Shown here piece by piece: positions 33,297 through 46,900 of a DNA stretch of 64,000 bases. The stretch covers positions 46,057,021 through 46,121,020 of the forward strand of contig OZ007569.1 of assembly GCA_963931925.1 (NCBI GenBank). The letters are read 5' to 3'. The translations under genes were made by a program, and so were the position numbers. Positions within the stretch are counted from its first letter, which is position 1, and every line of letters starts with the position of its first letter. Source of the DNA: Onchidella celtica. Lineage: Eukaryota > Mollusca > Gastropoda > Systellommatophora > Onchidiidae. The notes under the pieces were generated by a model. It did no database searches, was not told the origin of the DNA, and saw only the letters and a program-made list of their open reading frames with translations.

Positions 33297-35509
33297 AGTG
33301 ATGGTAAATTCAAGTGGGGGGGCTTACACCATTGTATAAGACTCCCTAAGGTGCCATTTTAAAAAGTGTTTATGTATTGTTTTGCTGGGGTTTTTTGTTG
33401 CTTTTTTTTAAATCAGCGAATTAGTCTGTAAGTGATGATGCAAGCAATGAAGGAAAGAACTTCCATGACTATGTAGCAAGAAAAGTGTAACTCACTGAAG
33501 ATGTTCCTGTTACATGAACAGGATGCATCGCAGGTTGTCATGGACTGTTCCTGGTGCCCCAACAGGAAGAGTTTTCAGAATTTTTTTCCACCTGTATCGT
33601 TCCGATTAGAGTGACGGGAACAATGGTTTACGCTAAAGGAACCTTTCATTTCGTTTTATGCGAAGTTTCATGAAGTTTGGTTGTAACTTTTTGAGTAATG
33701 GAATTAGAAGGGAGATTATGCCTACTGATCTTCTCGGGCTTGAAAACAATCACAATGGTGTCAAAATGAAAGTCTGAAAGGACCACCATCTTTTTTATTT
33801 GATGATAAAGATGATTTTAGTGTATCAGATGTTGATATGTACAGGAAGGAGAACTAGATCTACTTGTCTGTGCACCGCATGTGGAGATTTTTTATTTTAT
33901 TTCAGTCACCGAAAGTCACTATGCTCTGAAAAATAAAGGGCATTTTTAACAAAATCGTAAATAAAAATCTATCAGATCTAGAGTGTTTGTGATTTGTTTT
34001 TTGGATAGAGCAATATGCTTATTATTAATTTTTCAAAATTTCATTGAGATTGGTTGATCCAAAGTCTCACAATATGAATATTTTTTTTAAAAAACCTCAA
34101 GTCCCATCTCTGACGGTTGTGAAATGTCAAAAATGCCCAGTCTTCAGAGAGTTAACAATGTTTGATTGTAAGAAAGGAACACGGAATGAACATACATGTA
34201 TGTGATTATTACAATGTAAATTCTCAGAATAAAAAGCATTGTCTGTGAAATGAATCTGATATACAGTGTATTTTGACAAACTCACAATGTAAAGCTCATT
34301 CATGGATTTATTTGTATACTTAAGTACAAAAATGCAGTCCTGACACTCAGTTTAATACACAACTGACAGTTAAATCTCCCTCACACAGACTAACAATGCA
34401 AACATTTAACAATGTAAGTGCAATGATCATCATTACTGTACATTGAAGGAAAAATAAAAGCCAGCAGGAAACACCCACATACTTGAATCAATTGAGGACT
34501 GGATAGTGAAAGCATTGTACAGACATGAATAATATAGCACTGGAATTGTTTGTTTTCATCTCAGAATGTTAGGAATGATTTTAATGAAATCAATTTATCA
34601 AGGATTGATTTCCCTGCAATTACTCCGCATCACACACTGATTATTTGAACCCATACAAAACAGAACAAAAGATTTATGAAACCACAGCAGCTCTTCAGCT
34701 CAACAGTCTAAGTGTAAATTGTTACATCTCTTCCACAACACAGTGTTCCAAAACTGCTATGTTTGTCTAAAATAGTTTGACTTTGGCAATAAAATATATT
34801 CACACAACATAAAAACCCACCCAGGTTTCATGACATAAAACTTGCCCAGTTCTAATGTGCTAACATTTTGCCTATTTGGAAGTAACAGCAAGAGGTAGAG
34901 AAAAGCAACAGGTCACCTAAAGAAACATAGATGAAGTAGACACGCCTTTGAGATGAACATGAACAGAGCTCATGGAACAATAATTTGAACTGACATTGCA
35001 TGAAAAATTATTAGAACAATATGTGATCATCTTTGAAGTGTGATAAACAAAATGCTCAAGTGAATAAATACACTTACTTTGAAGGAGAATACATCTTCAG
35101 ACAGAAGATACACATCTCCAGTGATCACAATAACATTTATTATGGTTTACAAGCCATAGCTATATTGCAAACTTTGCATTGATGCTCATAATGATTAAAA
35201 GAATAGCACCATTCAACACTGTTATTCAATGCCTTGGAGAGAAATAATACTTTATTTTTTTTCTTGTAGTTTGAACTAAGATACTTTCATTTGTACCTCA
35301 GTTAAATATTCTAAGATGTCCCATACTAACCTTCAGTTCTTCATTAAACGTTCTCTCCTGGCCAGTTTGTGAAGGTGAAACTTCCTTACCCAAAGAGGCA
35401 CAACTCCACCAAAAAAAAAATAAGCTCGTCATTTGTTTTCATTAACCATTCTACTATAGCTTCAGTGGTCACAGTCTTGAAATTTTCTATGATAAACTAC
35501 AAAAAATTA
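33297..35509 (+). other. DCAF4 3' UTR and intergenic DNA
   Basis: Candidate polyadenylation signals AATAAA lie near 33930 and 34209. No coding region is supported beyond the DCAF4 stop. Confidence 0.5.
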
Positions 35510-36404
35510 TTAACCCCTTCACTTCTTCATGTTTTTCCCCATCGTATACCGAACAGTGAACCTTCACAATAGATTTTAAGATGTACACTAGCGAATCATA
35601 CATTTGCATTATGATTCAATTTGCTTGGGGCTTGTTGGGAGAGCGAAGGGATGGAGCATCCTTTGACAAAGAACATGGTATGGGAGTGGGGGGCGATAGC
35701 GGCCCTTTTGTTTGGGATGAATCTAGAAGAGGGGTGGCCAAACCGCGGCTCGCAAGCCACATGGAAATATGTTGGCTGAACTCTTTTTTTCATCACATTT
35801 AATATAAATTTTATATGTTCCCAGATATTCCCACAATTCATTACTGTATGTAATACATTCCATTTAGTTAAAACAATTATCAGTCAAGATTTTGAAAACA
35901 TTTAGTATACAGATATACTTCGTGATTTCTGAAACTAATACAAATTAACAGTTTAAAAAACTGTGTACATGAATAAAATATTGTTGCATGCATGTATTTG
36001 TTAATATTTACATGAAATTTTTATAACAAAATAATGTATTTAACAATAAAAACATGTGGGTAAATTTTGTTAATCTCTTGTGGCTCTCAAACATCTAAAG
36101 TGTACCATATGTAGCTCTTACATTAAGCAAGTTTGGCCACCCTTGTTATAGAACATTGGGCGCACTCATCACCCCATGGTAAGAAACCAAATCAGTGCTT
36201 ATCCCGGTTAGGACCCATTGGTGGCACACTTCCTGTCATTACTAGGTTGCCGACTGACTCGAATTGTGTTTTCCTTGTGCCACCACTGGCTCGCTGACTG
36301 ATATGAATTAAACGAATCACTCCACCCATTTGAATTGATTCAAATCACCAAAGGACACATCATTGCCCACCACTAATGTATGTCAATAGTGCAGTGAAGG
36401 GGTT
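35510..36404. mobile_element. TTAACCCCTTCACT inverted-repeat element with a nested hAT-like MITE
   Basis: TTAACCCCTTCACT near 35510 is matched by AGTGAAGGGGTTAA ending at about 36404. The roughly 890-bp interval contains the complete hAT-like element at 35730-36146, so the outer element would be about 470 bp without it. Confidence 0.6.
35722..36154. mobile_element. hAT-like non-autonomous element
   Basis: Inverted ends GGGTGGCCAAAC at the left and GTTTGGCCACCC at the right. GCGGCTCGCAAGCCACATGG near the left and TGTGGCTCTCAAACATC towards the right are the subterminal motif typical of hAT ends. Flanking octamers TCTAGAAG (35722-35729) and TATAGAAC (36147-36154) match at 6 of 8 bases, as expected for an aged 8-bp duplication. 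No transposase frame. Confidence 0.65.
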
Positions 36405-36459
36405 AAAATCTATATGTTATGATTATCATTAAATGGTACAATTCTCATTCACTGGTGAC

Positions 36460-37560
36460 CTCTGTCACGAGCAGAATTCTATGTTTGGGCAATAGAGCTC
36501 ACGGTGTGTGGGAGTTCACGGGCCGAGATCCAGTGAGTAGTATTTGATGTGATCGGACCCTTAGGTTAAAAAGTAGTATTTTGGGGGTTAGTGGAGTCAC
36601 GCCCTGAGGCGGTAGGTTGTACTAAGAATGCACGGAGATGTGAACTCATGGAGCACGCGTTTAGGGAGGGAAGCTCCATGGGGTTATTTCTGCTATAAAA
36701 GGGTTGATCCGCCATATTTTATTTAGAGACGGCTGTAGGCATTGCACAGTGAGGCACTCTCGGCTCATTCTCCTGAGTCTGAAGTAGGAGACGAAACATA
36801 GACAACAGCTGAAGAGAAAAGAGCTAACATAAAGAACTAGCTGTTCAATGCCTTGTCGTACCAGGCCAAGGGTACGAACCGCATCATTTGGATTCACGCT
36901 CGCTATACGGCGAGCGCAGAATGGTAAGGTCCAGCGATTAGCCAGTGAAGACGGGGCTACCCTGACAGAGAAGAAATCCACTGTCAGCTATAAGGACTAA
37001 CTCCCCGAGTCCAGAGATCTCGTTCGACAGGATTGATCGTTTAGACATCTGAGGAACCTTTACCCGAGTGTAGTGGATGAAGGCAGTAGCTATAGTGTTG
37101 TGATTAATAGAGTAGCAAGGAATGTGAGGAATTGTTAAATATCCGTGTCGCGTAGTTCGATATAAGTACTAGTAAGAAATTGTGCTGTATAAGTTAGAAG
37201 GCCATAACGGCTACAAGTTCAGATGTATAACATATTTGCTTGAATTTATATGTGTGGTTTCGAGTTATAATTAGAAAAGTGCTAGTTAGTTAATTGGAAT
37301 TATACCCTGGATACTACATGATTACTATTATGTATTATGCAGTCAGAATTGTCATATTGTAATAATAAGGCCCCCTCAGGCCTGACTAAATATATAACTT
37401 GTGTTATTTGAGTATTTATGGTATGCCTGTGCGAGTGTGAGTTGACCTCTTGAACAGTCGAAGGGCTGTCTTCCCCATATCCCGACTCACCTTGCTCTTG
37501 ACACAAATGATCAGCTTGAGTGGCCCTACTAGCATTCATGATATGAAAATAGGCACTCTA
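36460..37560 (+). mobile_element. Possible LTR or promoter-bearing retroelement remnant
   Basis: The stretch starts near TGTCACGAGCAG and carries a good TATA box (CTATAAAAGGG) near 36692. An AATAATAAGGCC polyadenylation-like motif near 37360 follows, then GGTGCCGAACATTGGC near 37580, a phrase that resembles the leader next to a primer-binding site. No paired LTR or clean 5-bp duplication was found. It lies just beyond the USH2A stop codon and on the opposite strand. Confidence 0.35.
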
Positions 37561-37869
37561 TCTCAGTTTTCATTTTCAGGTGCCGAACATTGGCAAAGAC
37601 ATAAGCTCTGATACGCCCCTTGAAAAATGTTTCTTTCATTCATTTTCACACACTAAATAAAGAACATTGTACATGATAATGCTTATCCATTGTAGAAATA
37701 TGATGAAGACGTGAAATCAAAACTTAGCAGTAAAGGCTGGGCATTTTGTATGATGCTATAAATACAATAGCAGATTGTGACGGTAAACTGATGATAACAT
37801 GACATGAAAACATGAAATATTTATAACATGGATGTGACTGAGAATGAAAAGTAATCAAAATGATAAATT

Positions 37870-37956
37870 TCACAAATGGGTATCTGTAAAAACTGTTTGT
37901 TCCTTTGTGTAGCTGTATGTCTGTCCACTGGAACTTTCATCGTCAAGGTCATCGAA
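37870..37956 (-). CDS. USH2A: USH2A last exon, PDZ-binding C-terminus
   Basis: Acceptor TTTTTTCATTCTAG. 28 residues, FDDLDDESSSGQTYSYTKEQ then TVFTDTHL, and TGA at 37870-37872. The exon is too short for routine ORF calling and was placed by phase and the DTHL ending. Confidence 0.93.
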   Translation of the reverse strand, partial: FDDLDDESSSGQTYSYTKEQTVFTDTHL

Positions 37957-40900
37957 CTAGAATGAAAAAAATATTGAAAAAGAAACAGTTAATCACCAAT
38001 AAAAATACATGTACAGTGCAATTTGTTTGCTCAAGAGTTTGACTGGGTTGAGTGGACAAGAAATAAAATCCATTTCAAGCTAACATGTAGACACAATGTG
38101 CACAAGACCCCCTTAAGTGGAGCTTTAAAATTTTTGTCTCTCCTATGTACTTATAAAAATTACAAACAATAGAGAATTAGGAATGTGTCTTGGCATACTG
38201 TCACAAAATGTTTTTCACTATTTACAAAAAAAAAAATTTAAGAAAAAAAAAAGAAACCTGTGAGTGGATTTAATTCAATTCAAACTAAATAATTTTTAAT
38301 TATCTTGAAAGTATCTGCTTGTATGCACACTACTATGCCATCAGGCATGGTTCAGTTTGGTCCATCAATGCAAAATGTTGCTTTCAGAAAATTTAATTCT
38401 ATCAAACTGATAAACTAGTTCATCAACAGTGAACTTACTGTTCTGCCAAAAATGAAAATTCATTTAGAAGTCACAAACTGAGAATTTAGATCACACATAA
38501 ACAATAAACAACCTTCTTTGTTTCTAAACTGAGACTTAGTGTTTAGGAATGCAACAATAAACAACCTTCTTTGTTTCTAAACTGAGACTTAGTGTTTAGG
38601 AATGCTTGGTGGTTGGAGGATTAATGAGTTGTAGATGTTGATTTTGACACATGAATATAAATTCTACAAACCAGTCCACTATCAAAAGGACGACCCCATT
38701 TCAGGTCATCATCATCCAAATACTTTGCAGACAACCTGCTGAGCTTGCCAGGAGAATGGCGTCCCAGCTCACCATCCTGAGAGAATGCAGGGTTGATGAT
38801 GCCCGGCCCTGAACCTTGGTAGACATTGTCTCTGTTTCTGTGTTTAGCAGGTATAATAACCTGCAGAATACAAAGGTACAGTGGAACTTGGTGATAACAA
38901 GAGGTCATGTTCCACCAAAAATGTCTCGTATACCCGAGGTCTCACTATTCCAGGAAAGAGTACAAAAAGAAAGGCAAGAGATTAAAATACTCCACTATTT
39001 TTATGGTTACCTCCCTTGTTAGCATGTCCTGTGCATCAGTGAACATAATATAATGTCAAACTGAAGGCAGATCTTGGCCTTCATATCGGTACTTTTTTTT
39101 TGGTGCTGATGGTAACCATGTTTCGATCAAATTACGAGAGAGTCAGATGCAAAAGTTAGAGACAGACAAGTACGTTGTTTCCGGTGGTTTCTCGTGTTGT
39201 ATCATTCAAAGAATGGGAACAGAATAGCCACGTGTTTATGACACAGGGAGTGCAGGCTTGTGGTCACGAAGCCCGGTGTAGACAAAAAGCATTATCACTC
39301 AGCGTGGTGATTAGTGACAAGCAATGACCGTGCTACATGTAATAATTATCGCACATCACTGGCAAATGACCAGACAGTGCATGTCTGATGAAGCTATACA
39401 GTTCTAGCCCTCGTGGCCTGTCCCACAGTTTGCCTCATTGAGTGATGAGGCATCACTCTGAATTGACTGCGTGTAGTGTGCTGTCACAGCACGTGGTCAG
39501 CAGGGAGAGAAAGCATACTAGACCTAAGCGAGAGATGGAGCCACAACTCGCAAGACGGGCAAGGTGGGCGTATTGTAAAAAATAAAGAACAATACATGTT
39601 GTTATTGTCTGACTTCCTACACATTGTTCTGCAGCTGCCCCCATCATTTGCCGTTCGCATTCAAAGGTGCTTTGATTATCAATTGGCGTTGTTCAAGTAT
39701 TTTATCATATAGCTCACATAGCATTAGCAGAAAAAACGGGGATTTAAAATCTTCTCCCTGTCGGCAAGGTCTCATTATTAGAAGTGTCGTTAAACATGAT
39801 GGTCCACTATACATTACTTAACATCTTTGTGTTCATATCATGAGAATTATATTACTGAATGTCTGCAATTCATACAAAAGCAATTATTGATCAACAAGAG
39901 AACCTGCATCACATATTTTAATTCACGAATTATTGTCCAGATCAGGGTTGACCAAAGCAGCAGTTTACTGTTATTGTATGCAACTGCATCACAACAAAAA
40001 TTTGGTCTGTGACAGGTAGTTACTACCAGGTCACCAATGCAACTGACATCCTGGTAAAAAGAACAGTAGAGTCATAACCTATTACAAAGAATAAACCTCA
40101 CTATAGATTTTTTTTTTTTCATTTACATGTAGCAGGAAAATCTGACTCTACCACAGCGATCTCGCTTTGCCAGAAACATCTGCATCACAAATTTAATAAC
40201 TGAATCAGAAATTTGCAGACTTGGATGCCTACTTGGATTACCAGAAATTAGCCAAGGACAACCCTGAATCTCAGTGGGCCATGCCAACAAAATCTTGCGG
40301 AATATCTCTGAACAAGAAATAAGACCTCACAACATTTTTTTTTAAAGAAAAAAAAAATCATGCGATGAAAAATAAATTACTTGCAGATGTCACAAATTGC
40401 AATGCTACTCTGTCACTTAGTCATGTCATGGCAACTCTAAATATTACAGATACCAGTGTGGTACATGTAGGCCTACATATATGGAAATGATGAAAGTAGA
40501 CATGTAAAAGTACAATGCAGCTTGCTGAACAAAAAACAAGGTCAACAATTTACTATTATCTTACAACAACTAGGCTGTACAAAGTGCATTATAGAATTTT
40601 CAAGACCTGAGGTAATAGGTGATGCTTTATATTGTTGAGCAACTGAAGTCATGAAAATGCAGGACTGCGTTAAAGGCCCAGGTCAGGTGATGCCCTAGAA
40701 AAGAGGAGCTCTAAAGTAAGAGTCACATTTTAGGTGTTTTGAGTCTGTGACTGGACATGCGTAGTTTTGACCTCTTGTAATCACCTCTTTAAAACAATTC
40801 ATATGGTACTATCCTCTATTAACTGATTAATCACTGCAAGCTGCTCTGAATGGCCCAAGAGTAATTTATTTCAAGTAGTAATATTCAAAGTGAAAGAGTT

Positions 40901-43900
40901 CACACAAAAATACGTATTATTTTGTGTTAAAAATCTAATCGGTTGTTCATATCCCCAAATTTTCACTGCGTGAAAATCTGTCTAGTTAAACCAGAATCAG
41001 AATGGCATTGGTCATTTTCCACAAACTGGTTGGAAGTGAATCAGTTACTATGCCAAACAAAATAAAAAGCACTAATTGCACTGATTTAAAAAAAAAAAAT
41101 CCACTTACACTTCCATCAATAACACTCCCATCTGCAGCATTGATAACATACAATCCTTGAGCAACTTTTGGATCTTGTCTTTCTCTTTGAAGTGGCATCC
41201 TTTCACGTACATAAGGCTCTCTAGACCCAGAACGTCGTATGCACAGAGCCAATGCAATGAAGAGGATGAGTAATGCAATAATACACATCAGCACAATAAA
41301 CCATATCTCTTCATAGAATTCTTTACTGTCCCCTTCTTGTCTGTCAGACACAGGTGGAGCTGGGGTGGTACCTACACAACAACAAGAACATAATGTTACC
41401 ATACATATGGCTCTATCCAACTAAGGCCAATTTTAACATTTTAAAAGGAAGCACAAAAAACGATTAAAAGGTTGGCTCACAAATATTTTGATTCCAATGG
41501 GGGACACAGTGGTCTAGAGGCAAGGGGCTTGCCTCTCATGCCAAAGGTACCGGATTCAAATCCCGGTCGGTGCAGGCATGTTAGAATTTTTCTCATACTT
41601 TCCTATCCCTGATCCTGTGGTAGGTAGGACTGACCTAGTCTTCTCGGATATGGACGAAAAAGTCAGGGGTCAGTGTGCATGTTGCGTGCATTAAAAATAC
41701 CTTGGCAGTTGGAAATCATGAAGAGTAGGCCGTACAAGGCTGCTGCCAGGGCAAAATTCTAAAATACGAATCCCTACCACAACAAGAAAAATAAAGCAAG
41801 AAAAATTGAGGTGTAAATGCCAAGGGCAGCGAAACCTCCTAAAATAAAGAGCTAAACACCATTTTGATTCCAAGAAATGGATTGAGCAACTGAAAATGCA
41901 ACATTTCAAATATCTAATATTGTTTAAAATAATAGTATGGCTGTGGTGATGCTCTATATTTTTAAAGACTAAATGGTCATTCTCCAAAATCTGAGTTAGG
42001 TGGATAGAAAATTTCAGTAACAGTGAGAGGTGCATTTGTCAACCAAATTCTCTGCATGTCCATTTGAAACAAAATATGTCCCAGAAAGCAAAGTGATATT
42101 TTTAAGTGATTGGTGGAAATAAAATAATAAGTGTCTCAGAAAGCAAATTAGCATATATATTCAAATGATCTGTATGAAATGGGATGAAGAGTGTCCATGG
42201 TGCTTGTATTTTCAGATGCATACTGGAACATATCTCTGCCTATTATCTTTGCTCCTCTCATCCCTCTAAACTAGTCTTTTTTTCCTAACAATTATTTTCC
42301 ACTATGCATTTGCTCCTTCAGTTCAGTTATACATTACTGTTGTTTACCTCCAACCCAATTAAATGAAATGAGGGTTGACAGTGTATAAGCAACAGATTCA
42401 GGCCAAAGAATCAAATATGACGGATGAATGTTGATAGTGGATGATGCACCACTTACCTACATTGTCCACAGCATTTGGATCAAAAACAATAACAGGAGAT
42501 TCTGCCTGCCCACTGTAGGTGATGGCTTGAATTATGAAGCTTATCACTGTGGATTAAAAATGAAATCATTGAACAAAATTTCTATTCTGGTTCAGTAATT
42601 CTCAGTCAAAAGAAGTCATTATCTTTTTGTCTTCTTATGCCAATGTCATTCCAACTTTGCTATAAAAAATAACAAAGATGCCATCCTTAGTATGGCAACA
42701 TTACATGGTTGTTCTTTGCCGTGTTTTCAGTTTCTTGTCAGACAGCCGGGTCAAAAGCGGTCAAAAGGTAATTCATGTCCCACTATGTCCACGCCTGGCA
42801 ATGCCGTCAGCTTATTGCTAATTAGTATTTTTTTAAACAGTTAGAGACAAGACAGAACATAGCGCATGGGTCTAATAAAATTAACATTATGAACTGGAAT
42901 TCGTGAACTTTTCGCTGGCATAATTTTTTAATATTTGACAATGATCTGTAAAGAAGTAAAGAAAAGAAAAATGTGGCATAAAAATCAATGTTTTCACTGA
43001 ACATGTGGATCGCTAAATAATTATTTTCAGCCAGATTACTCCAGGGACTGCCATAAAATTGATATTTTTGTAAAGGAGATTTATAACCTTTTTTGGTTCT
43101 ATAAATCTGGATCGATGGCTATCTCTCGTTCAGTTGCAATTCATTTTCAAATATCCTCGTGGTCAAATTCAGAATTACTCACTGACTTACAAGGCACAGA
43201 CGGAATATCAGTGCGGTGTCTGTAACTTATACAAACATCTAAGAATTGCGTACGATTTTCCAAGCAGTATCTATAATAACACAGGTACACCATACTTTGA
43301 GTTAAAGATTCGAGATGTTCTGCAGTCAGTTAATTGTGGTTTCTGTTTAATTGGCATGGACTGAGCAGTTAATGGTAGTGTCAAACTAATTTCTGCTACT
43401 GCTGTCTGTGTATTGTCCATGGAGGAGTCAAAGGTGGTTTGTTCATTCAGTAATGCGAAAGATTGTGATGATTGTTTTATTGGCATGAATTGAGCAATGA
43501 CTGGCAGAGTGAAGCAAATTGCGGCTGATGTTGATGGTGTATTGTTTGTAAACGGTCTAACTGTATTGTGTACACTTTATTAGGTGGGTGCTCTTGTACA
43601 GTCTGAGTGGTACCGGGGTATGTTTCCGTGTGTCAGAGTCTGCATTTTGTGTGTACTCTGGACTGACGTGCATAGTGGATCACTTAACTGATCCAAGACA
43701 TATATAACATTCATTACAAATCAAACAATTGGATGGTGTGGCTGTAATCACTGGTCTGCAGCAACTGTTCTCCTCCTCTTTTCTTTTGTGACACTTGAAA
43801 CACAGGTATTTTGAACGTGTCTCCTCTTTGTCTGAATTCATATTAATATTAAAAAACAGTAAAATGTCAGATTTAAAGTCTGCATATAAGAGCTTTTGCC

Positions 43901-46900
43901 TGTTTCTGTTTTTCTCTTGCTTTGTCAACACTCTATCACCCCACAGTCTGTACTGGTCATTCAAAAATATCATGTGTTTTTTCTCACAGTGCCCCATAGT
44001 TTGATGACAATAACATGAATCTAGGTGGTATGAAGAAAATCTTAGCATAACCCAGCTACTAAAGGTGGGTGCCATAGGAAACTTTCAAACAGTAAAGGTA
44101 AATGGATACTGTTTCATTGGACTGTAATTTTATTAATTTTGGGAGCATGATTACCAAGATTTGGGTTAATTGAAATGAACAATGTGTTAAGTTTTAAAGA
44201 CAACACACATGTTTGTAAAGCCTGTTTTCTCAAAGCACTAAAACCAACATACCAGAACAATTCATACCATCAAACACAGGAAAAGTAGAACAAACATATA
44301 GCAGTAACAACACAATGTTGGCTTTAGCACAGATAATGAATAAAGGGTTGAAAGAATGTGATATCACAGCTAGACTACCCGGATAGCGCGGGACGCTGAT
44401 GTGAGTGCGTGCCGCCTAGGGGAATCCCTTGCGCCTGTCAGGTTACCAAGATTTATTACCCTGGCCACAGCAAACAAAACAAACACTCTCAGGCCATTTC
44501 GAACAGCCCTGATTATTGATTTCAAAGCTCCAACTGAAAAATTAATGCACAATTCATTCAGTGAACCTTTTCTTTTTTTTCATATTTCTGAAATATTTTT
44601 CATTTATCATTCAAAGATTCTTTGCCTATACCTTGGTCTTTAGTTTCTCTTTCCACTCCATACTCCAAAGTTATGCCCCTGAATTTCACTTTGCCATCAG
44701 CAAATAACATGTACTCTCTCAGTCGACCATTCAGTGTGAAGGAATCATTCCATGATATCATAGCCAGAGTGTCAACCTTGGATAGTCTGGGGTAACGATC
44801 ATACACTGGACCTGGTGATCGATAAATAAACAGCCTCTTCAGAAAAAGAAAAAAAAAAAAACAGCAGTAGGAATCTGAAATCAAACATAATCTTCCAGGA
44901 CCTGTTCAGTCCCAGAAATAATGTTACCTACAGACACACAGAACAGATTTATTGGTTTCAAGGAAGGTTTAAGTTTTATATCAGATCAGTCAGTGTTCAC
45001 CACCTAAATAATATTTTTTTTTAAATACGCACAGGATTTAACCCCTTCATGTTTCTATTCTGGTTACCTGCGAAGCGCTCTAAAGGCCGACTTCCTGGCT
45101 ATGCGGCCGCCCTGATTTGTTTACATTTTCAGCCCTATGGCCACCGCTGCTGCGTGCCTTCACTAAATTGGAAATTGTAGCCCCCCAGTCGCATCTATGA
45201 TAATGAATTTTGCAATACTTATTGAGAAATGAATGAACTAAACGATGAACCTGTTTACATCGGAATGCCGAAATGTGCTTGGTTTTGTGAACGTGAAACG
45301 CTGAACAGGGATGTATGACTCTACCTCTAAGACAGACGGACAATACACGTATTACACACTATCACATCCCATCCCGTTTGTTATCCAAGCATACAACACT
45401 ACCCACATAAAGGCACCACACTAGTACATGCATGTACTATGTACTACAAGAGTGTGCCGATCAATACATGATGTAGGCTTAGAGGGAGGAACAGGCTTGT
45501 TGGATGACCATGTGTAATACAATACATTACTTGTAGGCCTAACCCATGCTTTACGGTTCAAACTCGGTCAGTGGGCATCTGAAAATTACCTGGTGATATC
45601 ATTTCCTATTTATAGCTATTCATGCACTGCTCTTCCTCTCAAAATTGTATACAAAACGGGGGTACACTGGCCGGCCGGGTACGGCCGGGTTGAACACATG
45701 GCGGCGTTTTAGACAAAGTCGGATTCGGCCGGGTTGAACAAATCAGGGGCTATATTTAAAGGCCGGGTTGAACAAATCAGGGGCTATATTTAAAGGCCGG
45801 GTTTGGCCGGGTTAAACATGAAAAGATTAAAGTACAATGACTGCCTATCTCAAAGTAAACAAAAGTGCTGCGAGCATTAATTGTTCCCAAAATTACTCCT
45901 TTTTTTAATATTATAATTACTTCCTCTTTGGCATTGTCACTCACTGTGAGCCTTCAGCATATAAAAAAATCATGTTATATTATCATTTTATTATTTTTCA
46001 CAGGGTTCAAATTCTAAAGAATGAAGGCTTTTGTTATGACAGTTCCTTTGTTATATTAGCTCTTGCTATCTTTCATCCTAAACTGTGCTTATCTTTCGTT
46101 CATATCTTTCATCCCAATGAACTTCTGTTTTGGGTATGATCCTTGTCCTGGAGAAAGTGTGTCCGATCTACTTATCAAAGTCAAGCATATCAATTTACTT
46201 GCATACGGTCTGCTTACTTGATGCTTTAGTTTCCTGCCTCACCCACTCAGGAAAATCTGAGGCTCCTTTGTCATTGATAGCTTGCACTTGAAACTCATAG
46301 GCCGTGTAGGGGTTAAGATTATCTGCAGTAAAGGTCAGATCAAGGCCAGAGTATATGGCCTCAGCATCACCCACAACACAGGTCTGGTTAAATGGCTGGA
46401 AGGTTCGAGGGCATGCAGTTCTCCTGTACACTTCAAATCTGAGGACAAAATATTACTAATGCCAGTGACGCTAATGTTATGAATAGATGTACTACTACTA
46501 CTATTTCCTATTGCACCCACTGGTTCTTAGGGCAGCAACAAAGGATCTCCAGTCCTGTCTGTCCTGGGCCATCTTTGCGAGAGTTCCCCATGAGTGATTG
46601 AAGGATTTATGAATAGATGTAGTATAATATAAATCTCTTACATTTTTTATGTACTAGATATTGTTAACTTCATTTTACTCATTTCCTTTCTTATGAGGCA
46701 CCAAGATAGGTACAACTTTTAATAAAATTCAGTTTTGATTTTGTCAGTGAAGGCTATATTTGAAAAGTGCTTTAACTAACCTTATCATTTGCCCATTTGG
46801 ACTGGAAGGCAGCGTCCACGCCAGATCAGTGGTACTGTTGGTTACAGCAGTGACTCTGATAGGTGCCAGCCCCATGGGTTTAGCACTGTCCGTGCGGGAG

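Noticed and set aside
41499-41580. Possible functional tRNA gene
   Set aside because: A and B boxes are present but the acceptor and anticodon stems do not pair, and a SINE body follows.
43680-44075. 131-codon minus-strand frame with several Cys and His
   Set aside because: No recognisable zinc-finger spacing, it lies in a USH2A intron, and there is no splice or codon support.
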